Origin: Bacillus sp. Marseille-Q3570 | GTDB lineage: Bacteria; Bacillota; Bacilli; Bacillales; Fictibacillaceae | DNA length: 64,000 nt | Direction: 5' to 3' | NCBI RefSeq assembly: GCF_946151055.1 | Contig: NZ_CAMGYZ010000003.1 | Coordinates: 248,001 to 312,000, forward strand | In this document: positions 34,357-43,591 of the stretch, piece after piece | How positions within the stretch are numbered: position 1 is the stretch's first letter | Layout: every line of letters starts with the position of its first letter | Position numbers and translations under genes: made by a program | The notes under the pieces: generated by a model | Told to the model about the DNA's origin: nothing | The model's input: only the letters and a program-made list of their open reading frames with translations | Databases searched by the model: none

Positions 34357-35751
34357 ATGAATGTTACGATCACTACAATTTATGATGAACTTCGAGGGTT
34401 TTTGGATGATCATCAGGTTTCAACGAATGAAACGATCCTTGAGCAGCACAGTAAGGATGAATCCTATCATACACCGAGTCTACCAGACATTGTCGTCTTT
34501 CCAGAAACGCCCGAACAAGTAAGTGCGATCGTCAAGGTGGCTGACAAGTATAACACGCCCATTGTTCCATTTGGAATCGGATCAAGTTTGGAAGGTCATG
34601 TGATTCCTTATGATAAAGGAATCTCGATCGATTTTTCCTTGATGAATAAAGTTCTTGAAGTGAGGGAGAAGGATTTCCTCGTCAAAGTCCAGCCGGGTGT
34701 CACACGGAACCAGCTCAATAAAGAACTGAAAAAATACGGTCTGTTTTTTACAGTGGACCCTGGTGCTGATGCGACACTTGGTGGTATGGCAGCGACAAAT
34801 GCAAGTGGTACGACATCAGTAAAATATGGGGTCATGCGTGATCAAGTGCGTAATTTGGAAGTCGTTTTACCTGATGGGGAAATCATGCACACTGGTAATC
34901 TAGCGCAAAAGTCGTCGTCCGGCTATAACTTGAACAGTCTTATTGTCGGTTCGGAAGGCACGTTAGGCTGTATTACTGAATTGACGTTACGGGTGTATGG
35001 AATACCTGAGCATATTGCAGCCGCCAGGGCAGCGTTTCCGACAGTGGATGATGCGGTTGAAGCTGTCGTCTCCATCTTACAAGCAGGCATCCCGATCGCG
35101 CGAGTAGAGCTTGTCGATGAACATTCCATCACCCAAGTGAATCGCTTCAGTGAAACGGATTATAAAGAAAAACCTACATTGTTCTTAGAATTCCATGGTA
35201 ACGAGCAAGGGCTCAATCATGATATCGAGTTTACAAAAGAGATTGTTGAAGACCATGGATGTAAAGAGGTTCATTTTGAAGAGGATAATGCAGCTCGAAA
35301 TAAGTTGTGGGAAGCGCGCCACAATCTTGCTTATGCTTATATGCACTTGAACCCTGGGAAAAAACATATGGTCACAGATGTATGTGTGCCGATCACAGAG
35401 CTTGCGGGTGCGATCAAATTCGCCCGAAAACGGATTGAAGAGTTAGGTCTTCTTGGTGGGATCCTCGGTCATGTCGGTGACGGGAATTATCATACATCCC
35501 TGATGATTGATATGGATGATCCTGAAGAGATGAAAAGAGCTGCGCAGTTCAATGAGGAAATTGTTGAATATGCATTAGAACGTGGCGGTACCTGTACAGG
35601 CGAGCATGGAGTCGGGATCGGTAAGATGAAGTACCAGCAACGCGAGCATGGGAAAGCGTTCAGTGTGATGGAAAAGATTAAATTAGCGTTGGATCCTAAT
35701 GAAATCATGAATCCGAATAAACTTGTGCATTCGAAAAGGAGGAGCCTATGA
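34357..35751 (+). CDS. FAD-linked 2-hydroxyacid dehydrogenase (GlcD / D-lactate dehydrogenase type)
   Basis: A 464-residue flavoprotein with the PCMH FAD-binding domain (PDIVVFPETPEQVSAIVKVA, IVPFGIGSSLEGH, GADATLGGMAATNASG, GSEGTLGCITELTLRV) and the FAD-oxidase C-terminal domain (GHVGDGNYHTSLMID, CTGEHGVGIGKMKY). It would oxidise glycolate or D-lactate and pass electrons to the quinone pool or another acceptor. No glcE or glcF partner is beside it, which fits a single-subunit D-lactate-type enzyme. The ATG follows GGGGAG. It overlaps the next transporter gene by 4 bp. Confidence 0.87.
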   Translation: MNVTITTIYDELRGFLDDHQVSTNETILEQHSKDESYHTPSLPDIVVFPETPEQVSAIVKVADKYNTPIVPFGIGSSLEGHVIPYDKGISIDFSLMNKVLEVREKDFLVKVQPGVTRNQLNKELKKYGLFFTVDPGADATLGGMAATNASGTTSVKYGVMRDQVRNLEVVLPDGEIMHTGNLAQKSSSGYNLNSLIVGSEGTLGCITELTLRVYGIPEHIAAARAAFPTVDDAVEAVVSILQAGIPIARVELVDEHSITQVNRFSETDYKEKPTLFLEFHGNEQGLNHDIEFTKEIVEDHGCKEVHFEEDNAARNKLWEARHNLAYAYMHLNPGKKHMVTDVCVPITELAGAIKFARKRIEELGLLGGILGHVGDGNYHTSLMIDMDDPEEMKRAAQFNEEIVEYALERGGTCTGEHGVGIGKMKYQQREHGKAFSVMEKIKLALDPNEIMNPNKLVHSKRRSL

Positions 35752-36737
35752 AACTACTAGAATCAATCAGCAATCTTGCAGGTAAATATTTTGCAGCATG
35801 GGTCATTGCTGTTGCACTGATCGCTTATTTTCTACCGACACCATTCCTGGGTTTAGGGAATTATATCACGATCTTATTAGGGGTTGTGATGTTCGGAATG
35901 GGATTGACGTTAAAACCGGTTGATTTCAAACTGGTACTTAAAAAGCCGGTTCCGGTCATTATTGGGGTGGCAGCACAATTCATCATCATGCCACTAATCG
36001 CCTTAGCACTTGCATTTATCATGAATTTACCGGCGGAATTAGCGGCAGGACTGGTGTTGCTTGGCTCGGTTCCAGGCGGGACAGCTTCGAACGTGATGGT
36101 TTATCTGGCAAAGGGGAATCTGGCTTTGTCAGTTGCGATGACCTCCTTATCTACGATGCTGGCACCACTTTTAACCCCAGTGATCCTGTTGGCACTCGCA
36201 GGTCAATGGTTACCGGTTGATCCAGTGGCCATGTTCGTATCGATCGTCCAAGTGATCATAGTACCGATTACACTAGGGATCATCATAAGAAGGTTCTTTC
36301 CAACCGCTGTTCAAAAAAGTGCATCTGTCATTCCATTGATTTCAGTTATCGCAATCATCGTGATTGTTTCTGCCGTTGTTTCAATGAATGTCGAAAGTAT
36401 CGCTACTTCTGGACTCTTGATCTTTACAGCAGTATTGATTCATAACTTGCTAGGGTTGACACTCGGTTATATGGCGGCACGGGCGATGAGGCTGGATGAA
36501 AGTAAAAGAAGAGCAATTTCGATTGAGGTAGGGATGCAGAACTCAGGCCTCGGCGTTGCACTCGCGACGGCTCACTTCGGACCGCTTGCAGCACTGCCTA
36601 ATGTCATCGCTGCGGTTTGGCACAATATCTCAGGGCCGATCCTTGCCACATTCTGGTCCAAGAAACCAGTTGAGCAGGATGGAGAAATAGATTCTACTAC
36701 CGGCATTAAAAAACGCGTTCAAAACACTGGAAGTTGA
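35748..36737 (+). CDS. bile acid:sodium symporter (BASS) family transporter
   Basis: A 329-residue membrane protein with about nine or ten hydrophobic segments. Family motifs are VVMFGMGLTLKPVDF, GLVLLGSVPGGTASNVMVYLAKGN and EVGMQNSGLGVALATAHFGP, which in BASS proteins line the two sodium sites. Bacterial members carry small organic acids such as pantoate, pyruvate or 2-hydroxy acids. Coupling to the 2-hydroxyacid dehydrogenase gene suggests the transported compound is that enzyme's substrate or product. Confidence 0.87.
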   Translation: MKLLESISNLAGKYFAAWVIAVALIAYFLPTPFLGLGNYITILLGVVMFGMGLTLKPVDFKLVLKKPVPVIIGVAAQFIIMPLIALALAFIMNLPAELAAGLVLLGSVPGGTASNVMVYLAKGNLALSVAMTSLSTMLAPLLTPVILLALAGQWLPVDPVAMFVSIVQVIIVPITLGIIIRRFFPTAVQKSASVIPLISVIAIIVIVSAVVSMNVESIATSGLLIFTAVLIHNLLGLTLGYMAARAMRLDESKRRAISIEVGMQNSGLGVALATAHFGPLAALPNVIAAVWHNISGPILATFWSKKPVEQDGEIDSTTGIKKRVQNTGS

Positions 36738-36852
36738 AATTATCAGGCCAATTTTTTTACAAAACAAAACTGAAATTAAACCTGACATTCACTCAATAAA
36801 AAGAACCCAGGAGCATTTACCGATTCTTTTTTACTATAAAAGACTGGTTATT

Positions 36853-36889
36853 TAAGAGTTTCTTCATGCGAAGAAACTCTTATTTTTTG
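36853..36889 (+). terminator. intrinsic terminator
   Basis: TAAGAGTTTCTT and AAGAAACTCTTA form a perfect 12-bp stem with a 6-base loop and six T after it. Confidence 0.93.
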
Positions 36890-36999
36890 TTTTTATACAA
36901 AAGTATCATAGCGATTGGAAAACAGGTCAGGTATGATAAATGAATATAATGAAAATTCAGTATATTTGTCGATAGTCAAACGATCTAAGGGGTGAGGAT

Positions 37000-38235
37000 A
37001 TGTCGATTAATCGTGGACGTTTACAGAATCATCTTAACCAGCTAGCTGAAATAGGGAAAATCGGTGAGACAGGTGTATGTCGCCTGGCTCATTCCAAAGA
37101 AGACAGACAAGCTGTCGACGTTGTCCGACAATGGATGGAAGAAGCGGGATTGACGGCTAGGATTGATGGGTTCGGCAACTTGATCGGTCGTCTGGAAGGA
37201 CAGGATAAGGACAAACCGATATTGATATTAGGCTCTCATATTGATACGCAGCCTTATGGCGGCCGTTTTGATGGCACTGCTGGTTCGCTCGGTGCAATTG
37301 AAGTCGTACATACGATGAAAGATAACGGGATTGTCCCTGAGCGTACCATTGAGGTTATTTGTTTCTCCGATGAAGAGGGGTGTCGTTTCAACAAAGGAGT
37401 CTTTGGCGTTCGGGCATTGACTGGATTATTGGAGGAAGGCGAGCTTGAACGGAAAGATCAGTACGGGATGACTAGACGGGAAGCGTTGAACGAATTCGGC
37501 GTCGAACCAGACCTGACTGCAAGCCCTGTCTACAAGGAAGGGGACATTGAGGCTTTCTTGGAGCTGCATATCGAGCAGGGACCTGTTCTCGAAGCACAGG
37601 AGAAACCAGTCGGCATCGTCTCGGGGATCTCCGGACCGATTTGGTTGTCGGTGACACTTGAAGGGTTTGCAGGTCATGCTGGATCTGTGCCTATGAATTT
37701 AAGGCAAGATGCATTAGTCGGTGCTTCTGAAATCATCCGTCAATTCAACGATCTGGTCAGAGAAGAAGGGACGGAGACAACAGTCGGAACTGTCGGGAAT
37801 TTGAACGTATTCCCGAATTCGAGAAATATCATTCCAGAAAAAGTGGCGTTTACGATCGATCTTCGTGACATTGATCTTGAAAGGCGCACGAAACTTGAAA
37901 ACCAACTCTATCAAATCATTGAAAAAACAGCTTCCGAGAAAAACCTGAAAGTCGAAATCAACGAAGATACCAGAAGTGAACCGAGATATTGTGCTGATTG
38001 GATAAAAACGATCATGAAAGAGGAAGATGCGAAACTTGGATTTGACTCACCTGTATTGATGAGTGGTCCATTCCATGATGCGTTATTCATGTCCTACATC
38101 AGCGATTACGGAATGATTTTTGTCCGATGTGAAAAGGGCATCAGTCATAACCCATTGGAGTTCGCAGAAATGGACGACATTGAAAAAGGGGTCAATTTGT
38201 TGTATCAGACAGCTTTACGTATCTTACAGTCCTAA
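37000..38235 (+). CDS. M20-family Zn amidohydrolase (N-carbamoyl-L-amino-acid hydrolase / allantoate amidohydrolase type)
   Basis: A 411-residue cytosolic enzyme. The dinuclear metal site is visible in LGSHIDTQPYGGRFDGTAG (His and bridging Asp), CFSDEEGCRFNKGVFG (Glu pair), LELHIEQGPVLEAQ (His) and a C-terminal GPFHDALFMS. The dimerisation insert starts near GFAGHAGSVPMNLRQDAL. Such enzymes hydrolyse N-carbamoyl or N-acyl amino acids, or allantoate or ureidoglycolate. Neighbouring amidohydrolase, symporter and amino-acid oxidase genes favour N-substituted amino acids. The ATG follows AAGGGGTGAGG. Confidence 0.86.
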   Translation: MSINRGRLQNHLNQLAEIGKIGETGVCRLAHSKEDRQAVDVVRQWMEEAGLTARIDGFGNLIGRLEGQDKDKPILILGSHIDTQPYGGRFDGTAGSLGAIEVVHTMKDNGIVPERTIEVICFSDEEGCRFNKGVFGVRALTGLLEEGELERKDQYGMTRREALNEFGVEPDLTASPVYKEGDIEAFLELHIEQGPVLEAQEKPVGIVSGISGPIWLSVTLEGFAGHAGSVPMNLRQDALVGASEIIRQFNDLVREEGTETTVGTVGNLNVFPNSRNIIPEKVAFTIDLRDIDLERRTKLENQLYQIIEKTASEKNLKVEINEDTRSEPRYCADWIKTIMKEEDAKLGFDSPVLMSGPFHDALFMSYISDYGMIFVRCEKGISHNPLEFAEMDDIEKGVNLLYQTALRILQS

Positions 38236-38254
38236 CGTTCAGGGAGTGATTTTT

Positions 38255-39868
38255 TTGAAAGCGACCAAAGCATTTTTTAATGGCGAAGTGATTACGGTAG
38301 ATGCTCAATTTTCTGTGTATGAGGCAGTAGCGGTATATGAAAATCATATCCTCTCTGTCGGCACAAATGAAAAGATCCTGGCGATCACAGATGAAAACAC
38401 GGAAATCATTGACCTTGGTGGTCGAAGCCTGTTGCCTGGTTTCATCGATGCTCATGCGCATCTAGAACTTTATGGCACCAACAGATTAGGTGTGAATGGA
38501 AAAGATGTGAAGGATATAAAGGAGCTCCAGGCCCGACTGAAGAATGCAGCCGAATCGACTCCGATTGGGGAATGGATACGCGGTTGGGGATATAATCAGA
38601 ACAATTTGGCTGAAGGGAGACATTTAACGCGCTGGGACCTTGATGAGGTTTCTACTGAACATCCGATTATTGTTGTAAGAACATGCGGCCATATCTCGTG
38701 TGTTAATTCAAGAGCCCTTGAACTGGCTGGTATTGATGCCGGAAAGGAAGATCCTCCAGGTGGAAAGTACGTCAGGGAAAACGGGGAATTGACTGGACTT
38801 TTGTTAGAAGCTGCTCACATGAATATGTTCCTGTTGGCCAACTACTCGGAAACGGAAATTTTGAAGGGGTTGGAGCTTGCTTCTCAAGACTATCTGGCAG
38901 CTGGAATAACAAGCGTTCATGATGCAGGTGGGTACGGACCGGATCATATCCGTTATCTTCAGAATGCCGTTCAATTGAAAAAAGTGAAACAGCGTGTCTA
39001 TGCGCTGTATGGTTCACTAAAAGACTCCCCGGAAATGGTGGAAAAAGGGTTGGCAAGCGGTATGGTGACAGGACTTGGTGATGAGTGGTTCAGGATCGGT
39101 CCTGCAAAAGTTTTCATAGACGGAAGCAGCAGTGGTCCGACTGCGAAAACGCGGGAACCTTATACAAGTGATCCTGAAGATTCTGGAATTTTATATTTGA
39201 ACCAACTTGATTTAAATACCATTCTGGGTAATGCGAGTGAAAAGGGCTGGCAAATCACTGCGCATGCAATCGGAGATCAAGCGGTGGAAATGATGGTGGA
39301 AGCGATCGATACTGCACTTGAAAATCACCCCAACTCTGACCACAGGCACAGGATTGAACACGCAGGAATGACACCTCCAGATCTAGTGGAAAAGATGAAA
39401 ACATTAGAAATTGTCCCGATTCCGAATCCTGCGTTCGTTTATGAATTCGGGGATGGTTATTTGAAAGATTATGGTGAACGCGTCCATACGATGTTTCCAC
39501 TAAAAAGCTTTGTCGAGAACAAAATTCCGTTTGCAATCGGTTCCGATAGTCCAATCACGACCTTCAACCCGCTATATGGTATACATGCAGCTGTCAATCG
39601 TCAAAGCAAAACCGGTAATCCAGTCGGTGATACCGAGAAGATAACTGTACAAGAAGCGATAAAAGCCTATACATGGTATGGCGCATTTGCCAGTTATGAA
39701 GATCACATCAAAGGCAGCATCGAAGTAGGGAAGCTCGCTGACTTTGTCGTTCTGAATGAATCCATATTGGAATGTAAAGCGGACCGATTGAAAGATTTGA
39801 AAGTCGACATGACAGTACTTGATGGAGAAATTCTTGTTTTTAAATCACCGAAGGAGGCTGTTCAATGA
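38255..39868 (+). CDS. YtcJ-like amidohydrolase (D-aminoacylase/formamidase type)
   Basis: A 537-residue metal-dependent hydrolase. The first metal motif is LLPGFIDAHAHLELYG, the catalytic aspartate region is FAIGSDSPITTFNPLYG, and middle motifs are TAHAIGDQAVEMMVEA and HRIEHAGMTPPDLVEKM. This layout matches the YtcJ/NfdA group, whose known member deformylates N-substituted formamides. The start is TTG 38255 with AGGGAGTGA upstream; the longer open frame overlaps the previous gene and is unlikely. It overlaps the DUF3311 gene by 4 bp, so hydrolase and transporter are made together. Confidence 0.85.
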   Translation: MKATKAFFNGEVITVDAQFSVYEAVAVYENHILSVGTNEKILAITDENTEIIDLGGRSLLPGFIDAHAHLELYGTNRLGVNGKDVKDIKELQARLKNAAESTPIGEWIRGWGYNQNNLAEGRHLTRWDLDEVSTEHPIIVVRTCGHISCVNSRALELAGIDAGKEDPPGGKYVRENGELTGLLLEAAHMNMFLLANYSETEILKGLELASQDYLAAGITSVHDAGGYGPDHIRYLQNAVQLKKVKQRVYALYGSLKDSPEMVEKGLASGMVTGLGDEWFRIGPAKVFIDGSSSGPTAKTREPYTSDPEDSGILYLNQLDLNTILGNASEKGWQITAHAIGDQAVEMMVEAIDTALENHPNSDHRHRIEHAGMTPPDLVEKMKTLEIVPIPNPAFVYEFGDGYLKDYGERVHTMFPLKSFVENKIPFAIGSDSPITTFNPLYGIHAAVNRQSKTGNPVGDTEKITVQEAIKAYTWYGAFASYEDHIKGSIEVGKLADFVVLNESILECKADRLKDLKVDMTVLDGEILVFKSPKEAVQ

Positions 39869-40086
39869 CGAAAAGGAAATTCACTACAATCTACTTTCTT
39901 TCTTTGCTCGTGCCTATGCTTTTATTGCTTTTCCCGTTGTTTTCATTAGGAAACCGGGCGACGCCAATGGTGATGGGGCTTCCTTTCTCCGTATTCTGGG
40001 TGATTTTGTGGATCATCATCGCTTTCTTGATCGTACTCCTTTTATATAGGATCGACCCAGATAAAGATGAAAAGGGGGGGAACTAA
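39865..40086 (+). CDS. DUF3311 small membrane protein (YhjC-like)
   Basis: A 73-residue protein with two hydrophobic segments and a charged tail (YRIDPDKDEKGGN). DUF3311 proteins regularly precede sodium:solute symporters, as yhjC precedes yhjB in Bacillus subtilis, and may be an accessory subunit. It overlaps the amidohydrolase gene by 4 bp and touches the symporter gene (stop 40086, start 40087). Confidence 0.85.
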   Translation: MTKRKFTTIYFLSLLVPMLLLLFPLFSLGNRATPMVMGLPFSVFWVILWIIIAFLIVLLLYRIDPDKDEKGGN

Positions 40087-41553
40087 ATGGCAGACTGGCA
40101 AATTGCAATGATCATGATGATCGGTTATTTATTCATTGCACTGGTGATCGGTGTGATGGCTGGAAGAGGTCAAGACAAAGGATCATTAAATGAGTTTGCA
40201 GTAGCAGGAGGCAAACTCGGCCTCATCGTCATGTGGTTCCTTATGGGAGGCGCGGTTTTCAGTGCCTTTTCATTCCTTGGTGCACCTGGCTGGGCGTACT
40301 CTAAAGGTGCTCCTGCACTTTATATTCTGACTTATACCGCCTTCGCCATCCTTCCGTGGTATATCATCGGCCCGAAAATCGGGAAGATCGGAAGGAAATA
40401 TAGTATTTATACCGTTTCTGGTTTTTTGAAAAAAAGGTACGGGGGCAGAGTGCTTCCGGTTTTGATCGGATTGATTGCGCTTCTAGCTTCAATCCAGTAT
40501 CTAGCCACCCAGATGAAAGGGATGGCTTATATTTTCAACATCATGACGGAAGGCCGGATCCCGTTTTGGCTTGGATCCTTATTGTCATATGGAATTGTGG
40601 TAGTCTATGTGGCAACCGGTGGGTTAAGGGCTGCCGCCTGGTCAGATGTTTTCCAGGGATTGTTGATGATCATCATTTCATGGGTGGTTGGACTTGCTAT
40701 CGTCAGACAACTGCACAGCAGTGTTTCAGGAATGTTTTCGAATATCAATGAATCGAATCCTGGTTTTCTTGAAATCGGAAATGCGGGTTCCACTATGTCA
40801 CCTATGGCTTATACGACGACAATCCTCGTCTCTTTGCTCGGCTTTTTGATGTGGCCCCATCTTTTTTCGAAATCCTATGCTTCAAACGCGCGTACAATCA
40901 AGAAAACGGTTTTGATCTATCCGATATTTGCATTGTTTCTGATTCCGCTTCTGTTGGTTGGCTTCGCTGCTGTCAATATGGTCAATCCATCAGAATTGGG
41001 TTCACCTGATGAAATCCTCCCTTATTTAATTACGACAGTACTTAGTCTACCGGGATGGGTTTATGGGCTTGTCGGTGCCGGTGCTTTGGCTGCTGCCATG
41101 TCAACTGCTGATGCGATCACGCATAGTGCTTCGCTTGAGTTTACAGACGGCGTCATCAAGAATGTGAAAAAGGATATATCTGATAAAAGTACATTGCTGA
41201 TCATGCGAACCGGAGTATTCGTCATCGGTGCACTTGCATACTTCATCACCGTATTCGGCGGACAAGGCCTGATCGCATTGCTTCTGGGAGCTTATGGCTC
41301 TATCGTACAGTTTGCTCCAGGTGTATACGGGGCGTTGTATTCGAAACGTGCTACAGCACCAGCCATCATTACTGGTTTGATCGTAGGTACCGTCGTCAAC
41401 TATTATTATCAGCTTGTAGCGCCAACAACTCCATTGGATATCCATGCTGGAATACTAGGGTTGATTTGTAACGTCATCATCGTCATCACCGTCAGTGCAC
41501 TGACACAGGTGAAAGACGTCAAGATTGCTGAAGACTATCGGAGAATTGGATAA
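40087..41553 (+). CDS. sodium:solute symporter (SSS family, YhjB-like)
   Basis: A 488-residue membrane protein with about 13 hydrophobic segments. SSS features include GGKLGLIVMWFLMGGAVFSAFSFLGAPGWAYSKG (split here as the TM1 region), ATGGLRAAAWSDVFQG and ALAAAMSTADAITHSAS, which holds the sodium-site serines. It would import an organic acid, amino acid or amide with sodium; the M20 and YtcJ-like hydrolases upstream suggest an N-substituted amino acid or similar compound. Confidence 0.87.
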   Translation: MADWQIAMIMMIGYLFIALVIGVMAGRGQDKGSLNEFAVAGGKLGLIVMWFLMGGAVFSAFSFLGAPGWAYSKGAPALYILTYTAFAILPWYIIGPKIGKIGRKYSIYTVSGFLKKRYGGRVLPVLIGLIALLASIQYLATQMKGMAYIFNIMTEGRIPFWLGSLLSYGIVVVYVATGGLRAAAWSDVFQGLLMIIISWVVGLAIVRQLHSSVSGMFSNINESNPGFLEIGNAGSTMSPMAYTTTILVSLLGFLMWPHLFSKSYASNARTIKKTVLIYPIFALFLIPLLLVGFAAVNMVNPSELGSPDEILPYLITTVLSLPGWVYGLVGAGALAAAMSTADAITHSASLEFTDGVIKNVKKDISDKSTLLIMRTGVFVIGALAYFITVFGGQGLIALLLGAYGSIVQFAPGVYGALYSKRATAPAIITGLIVGTVVNYYYQLVAPTTPLDIHAGILGLICNVIIVITVSALTQVKDVKIAEDYRRIG

Positions 41554-41651
41554 GTTATTCAAAACCATTTTTGATGTTTTAGAGATAATCCTGGAGTTGT
41601 AGAAATAATTAACAGTGAAAACGCAATAAATCTTAAAAATAAACAAAATTG

Positions 41652-41930
41652 AAGAGGCTGGGACAAAACTATAACTGCCAACAGAAAAGACGAACAATAA
41701 AATAGAATGATAGACGAAAAGCGTAGGCAACATCCGTAGACTCCTGCGGGAACAGCACGAGTCGAAGACCCCGCAAGAAAGCGATTTGTGCTTTCTGAGA
41801 AGGCTGAGGCCGTGCCCGTGGAAAGCGAAGGATGTTGACGAAGCGGAACCTTCATTTATTACCACTGAAGAAAACCCGGACAAATTGTTCGGGTTTTCTA
41901 TTGAACAAAGTTCATTTGTCCCAGCCTCTT
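41652..41930. repeat. 279-bp Bacillus-type composite inverted-repeat element
   Basis: The ends AAGAGGCTGGGACAAA (41652-41667) and TTTGTCCCAGCCTCTT (41915-41930) are a perfect 16-bp inverted repeat. Inside are TAGACTCCTGCGGGAACAGC and related GC-rich hairpin pieces, and a second hairpin GAAAACCCG/CGGGTTTTC near 41870-41900. Repeats of this style are common between genes in Bacillaceae. The right end could act as a large terminator for the symporter operon. Reading frames through it are not genes. Confidence 0.8.
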
Positions 41931-42019
41931 TGTCCTTTTTTTTGCCCAGAATGAATTCCTCGTTCGAAAATGCTAAAATACATCGTAGAAAGCAGTTTTC
42001 CATAGAAAAGGTGTTCTAT

Positions 42020-43144
42020 ATGAAAAAATATGTTGTAGTGGGGGCAGGGATCTTAGGTGCTTCGACGGCTTACCATCTGGCGAAGGCTGGAGCAGAAGTG
42101 ATTGTGGTTGATCGCAAAGATCAAGGACAAGCGACGGAAGCGGCCGCAGGGATCGTCTGTCCATGGCTTTCACAGCGTCGGAATAAAGCGTGGTACCGTC
42201 TGGTCAAAGGAGGTGCAAGGTATTACCCTGCACTGATCAAGGACCTTGAAGCTGAGGGTGAGACCGATACGGGATATAGCCGTGTTGGGGCAATCAGTCT
42301 ACATACGGATGAGAAAAAATTAGATAAGATGGTCGAACGGGCATTGAAACGCAAGGAGGATGCTCCTGAAATCGGGGAAGTCACCCGGTTGACTCCTTCT
42401 CATACGAAGGGACTTTTTCCACTGTTATCTGAGGAATATGCATCGGTCCATGTCAGTGGTGCAGCACGTGTAAATGGAGGCGCCTTAAGGAAGGCACTGA
42501 TCCAGGCGGCTGAAAAAAACGGGGCGACCACATTAGACGGAGATGCGGAACTTATTCATGAAGGGAACAGGGTAACTGGCGTAAAAGTGATTAGCGGAAT
42601 GATTGATGCTGATCAAGTGATCCTCACGACTGGTGCATGGTCGAAGGAACTTCTACAACCATTGGGGTGGGAATTCGAACTCTACTCGCAAAGAGCTCAG
42701 ATCATGCATCTTGAAATCCCGGATACCCATACGAGTGGATGGCCCGTTGTTATGCCTCCCAATAACCAATACCTTCTCAGTTTTGACGATGGAAGAATCG
42801 TGGTAGGAGCAACACATGAAGATGAGGTCGGCTTTGATCATCGTGTAACCGCTGGGGGAATCCGAGAGATCTTGGATAAAGCGCTCGATGTAGCACCGGG
42901 GTTGAACGATAGTACTATCCTTGAAATGAGAGTCGGCTTCCGTCCGTTCACCCCAGGATTTCTGCCAATCATCGGTCCAGTGCCAAAAGTAGAAGGCTTG
43001 TTGCTTGCCAATGGCCTCGGCGCATCTGGTCTTACAAGCGGTCCTTATTTAGGTTCGGAACTTGCTAAACTGGCTCTTGGAGAAAAGCTTGAGCTTAATC
43101 TTGATGACTACGATGTAGCTGGTGCTTTGTCCGAGCTGCAATAA
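42020..43144 (+). CDS. FAD-dependent amino-acid oxidase/dehydrogenase (DAO family)
   Basis: A 374-residue flavoprotein. The N-terminal dinucleotide motif is VVVGAGILGASTAYHLAKAGA, followed by EAAAGIVCPWLSQRR; the FAD C-terminal contact is VGFRPFTPGFLPIIGPVP and LLANGLGASGLTSGPYLG. It belongs with D-amino-acid dehydrogenases and glycine/sarcosine oxidases. The start ATG 42020 follows AAAAGGTG; the frame is open further upstream only through the repeat element. Context suggests oxidation of an amino acid released by the upstream hydrolases. Confidence 0.87.
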   Translation: MKKYVVVGAGILGASTAYHLAKAGAEVIVVDRKDQGQATEAAAGIVCPWLSQRRNKAWYRLVKGGARYYPALIKDLEAEGETDTGYSRVGAISLHTDEKKLDKMVERALKRKEDAPEIGEVTRLTPSHTKGLFPLLSEEYASVHVSGAARVNGGALRKALIQAAEKNGATTLDGDAELIHEGNRVTGVKVISGMIDADQVILTTGAWSKELLQPLGWEFELYSQRAQIMHLEIPDTHTSGWPVVMPPNNQYLLSFDDGRIVVGATHEDEVGFDHRVTAGGIREILDKALDVAPGLNDSTILEMRVGFRPFTPGFLPIIGPVPKVEGLLLANGLGASGLTSGPYLGSELAKLALGEKLELNLDDYDVAGALSELQ

Positions 43145-43188
43145 GTGATAATAAGAAAGGCTGGTTTCGCAAACTTTGTTGCTCTTGC

Positions 43189-43276
43189 ACTTAAAGAAAG
43201 TATAAAATACTTTCTTCAGTATAAGGGCAACTAAGGTTCACCTACAAAAGGCTTGGTCTCGCCAAGTTTTCTTTAA
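43189..43276 (+). repeat. two-hairpin element, copy 2
   Basis: Second copy of the 90-bp element, with a full first hairpin (AAAGAAAGTATAAAATACTT...) and the block GCAACTAAGG, then a shortened middle and CTTGGTCTCGCCAAG as the second hairpin. It lies between the amino-acid oxidase gene and another repeat. Confidence 0.85.
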
Positions 43277-43510
43277 AAGTCGTTGATTTCCGCTCCAGGA
43301 TGCTCGCTTTCCGCGGGGCGTGCGGTGAGCCTACTCGTCGCTTTGCGACCTTTTTCAAGGAGCATTTGTGCTCCTGCGTCTACAAGAAAGTCCTGTCGAA
43401 GCGAGCTTCCTCGTCGCATGCCTTGCGAGGAGATTATTCAGGTAGTAGGCACGCTGATCCCGCTGGAGTCTCGCACCTTGCTCTCCAAACAACTTGAACA
43501 AGGTGAGTTT
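43277..43510. repeat. GC-rich Bacillus intergenic repeat
   Basis: This block starts GTTGATTTCCGCTCCAGG and GCTTTCCGCGGGG and contains the complementary pieces CCTCGTCGC and GATCCCGCTGGAGTCTCGCACC. It belongs to a well-known type of Bacillaceae intergenic repeat that folds into long hairpins. Frames of 65-77 codons through it are spurious. Pieces of the same type recur inside 41652-41930 and near 56170-56220. Confidence 0.7.
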
Positions 43511-43556
43511 TTATAAATGACTCAAAAGCAACAATCTTTCAGAATACAGCATAAGA

Positions 43557-43591
43557 AAAGATGGCCCTAGATCATATCTAAAGCCATCTTT
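43557..43591. terminator. terminator hairpin at the end of larC2
   Basis: AAAGATGGC (43557-43565) pairs with GCCATCTTT (43583-43591). The stem overlaps the last codons of larC2; T runs flank it on both strands. Confidence 0.7.

Noticed and set aside
41455-42003. 182-codon minus-strand open frame over the symporter end and inverted repeat
   Set aside because: It crosses the composite repeat and the end of a well-supported gene and encodes no recognisable domain.
43300-43510. Small plus-strand open frames of 65-77 codons
   Set aside because: They lie inside a GC-rich intergenic repeat that folds into hairpins; no ribosome site and no family match by eye.
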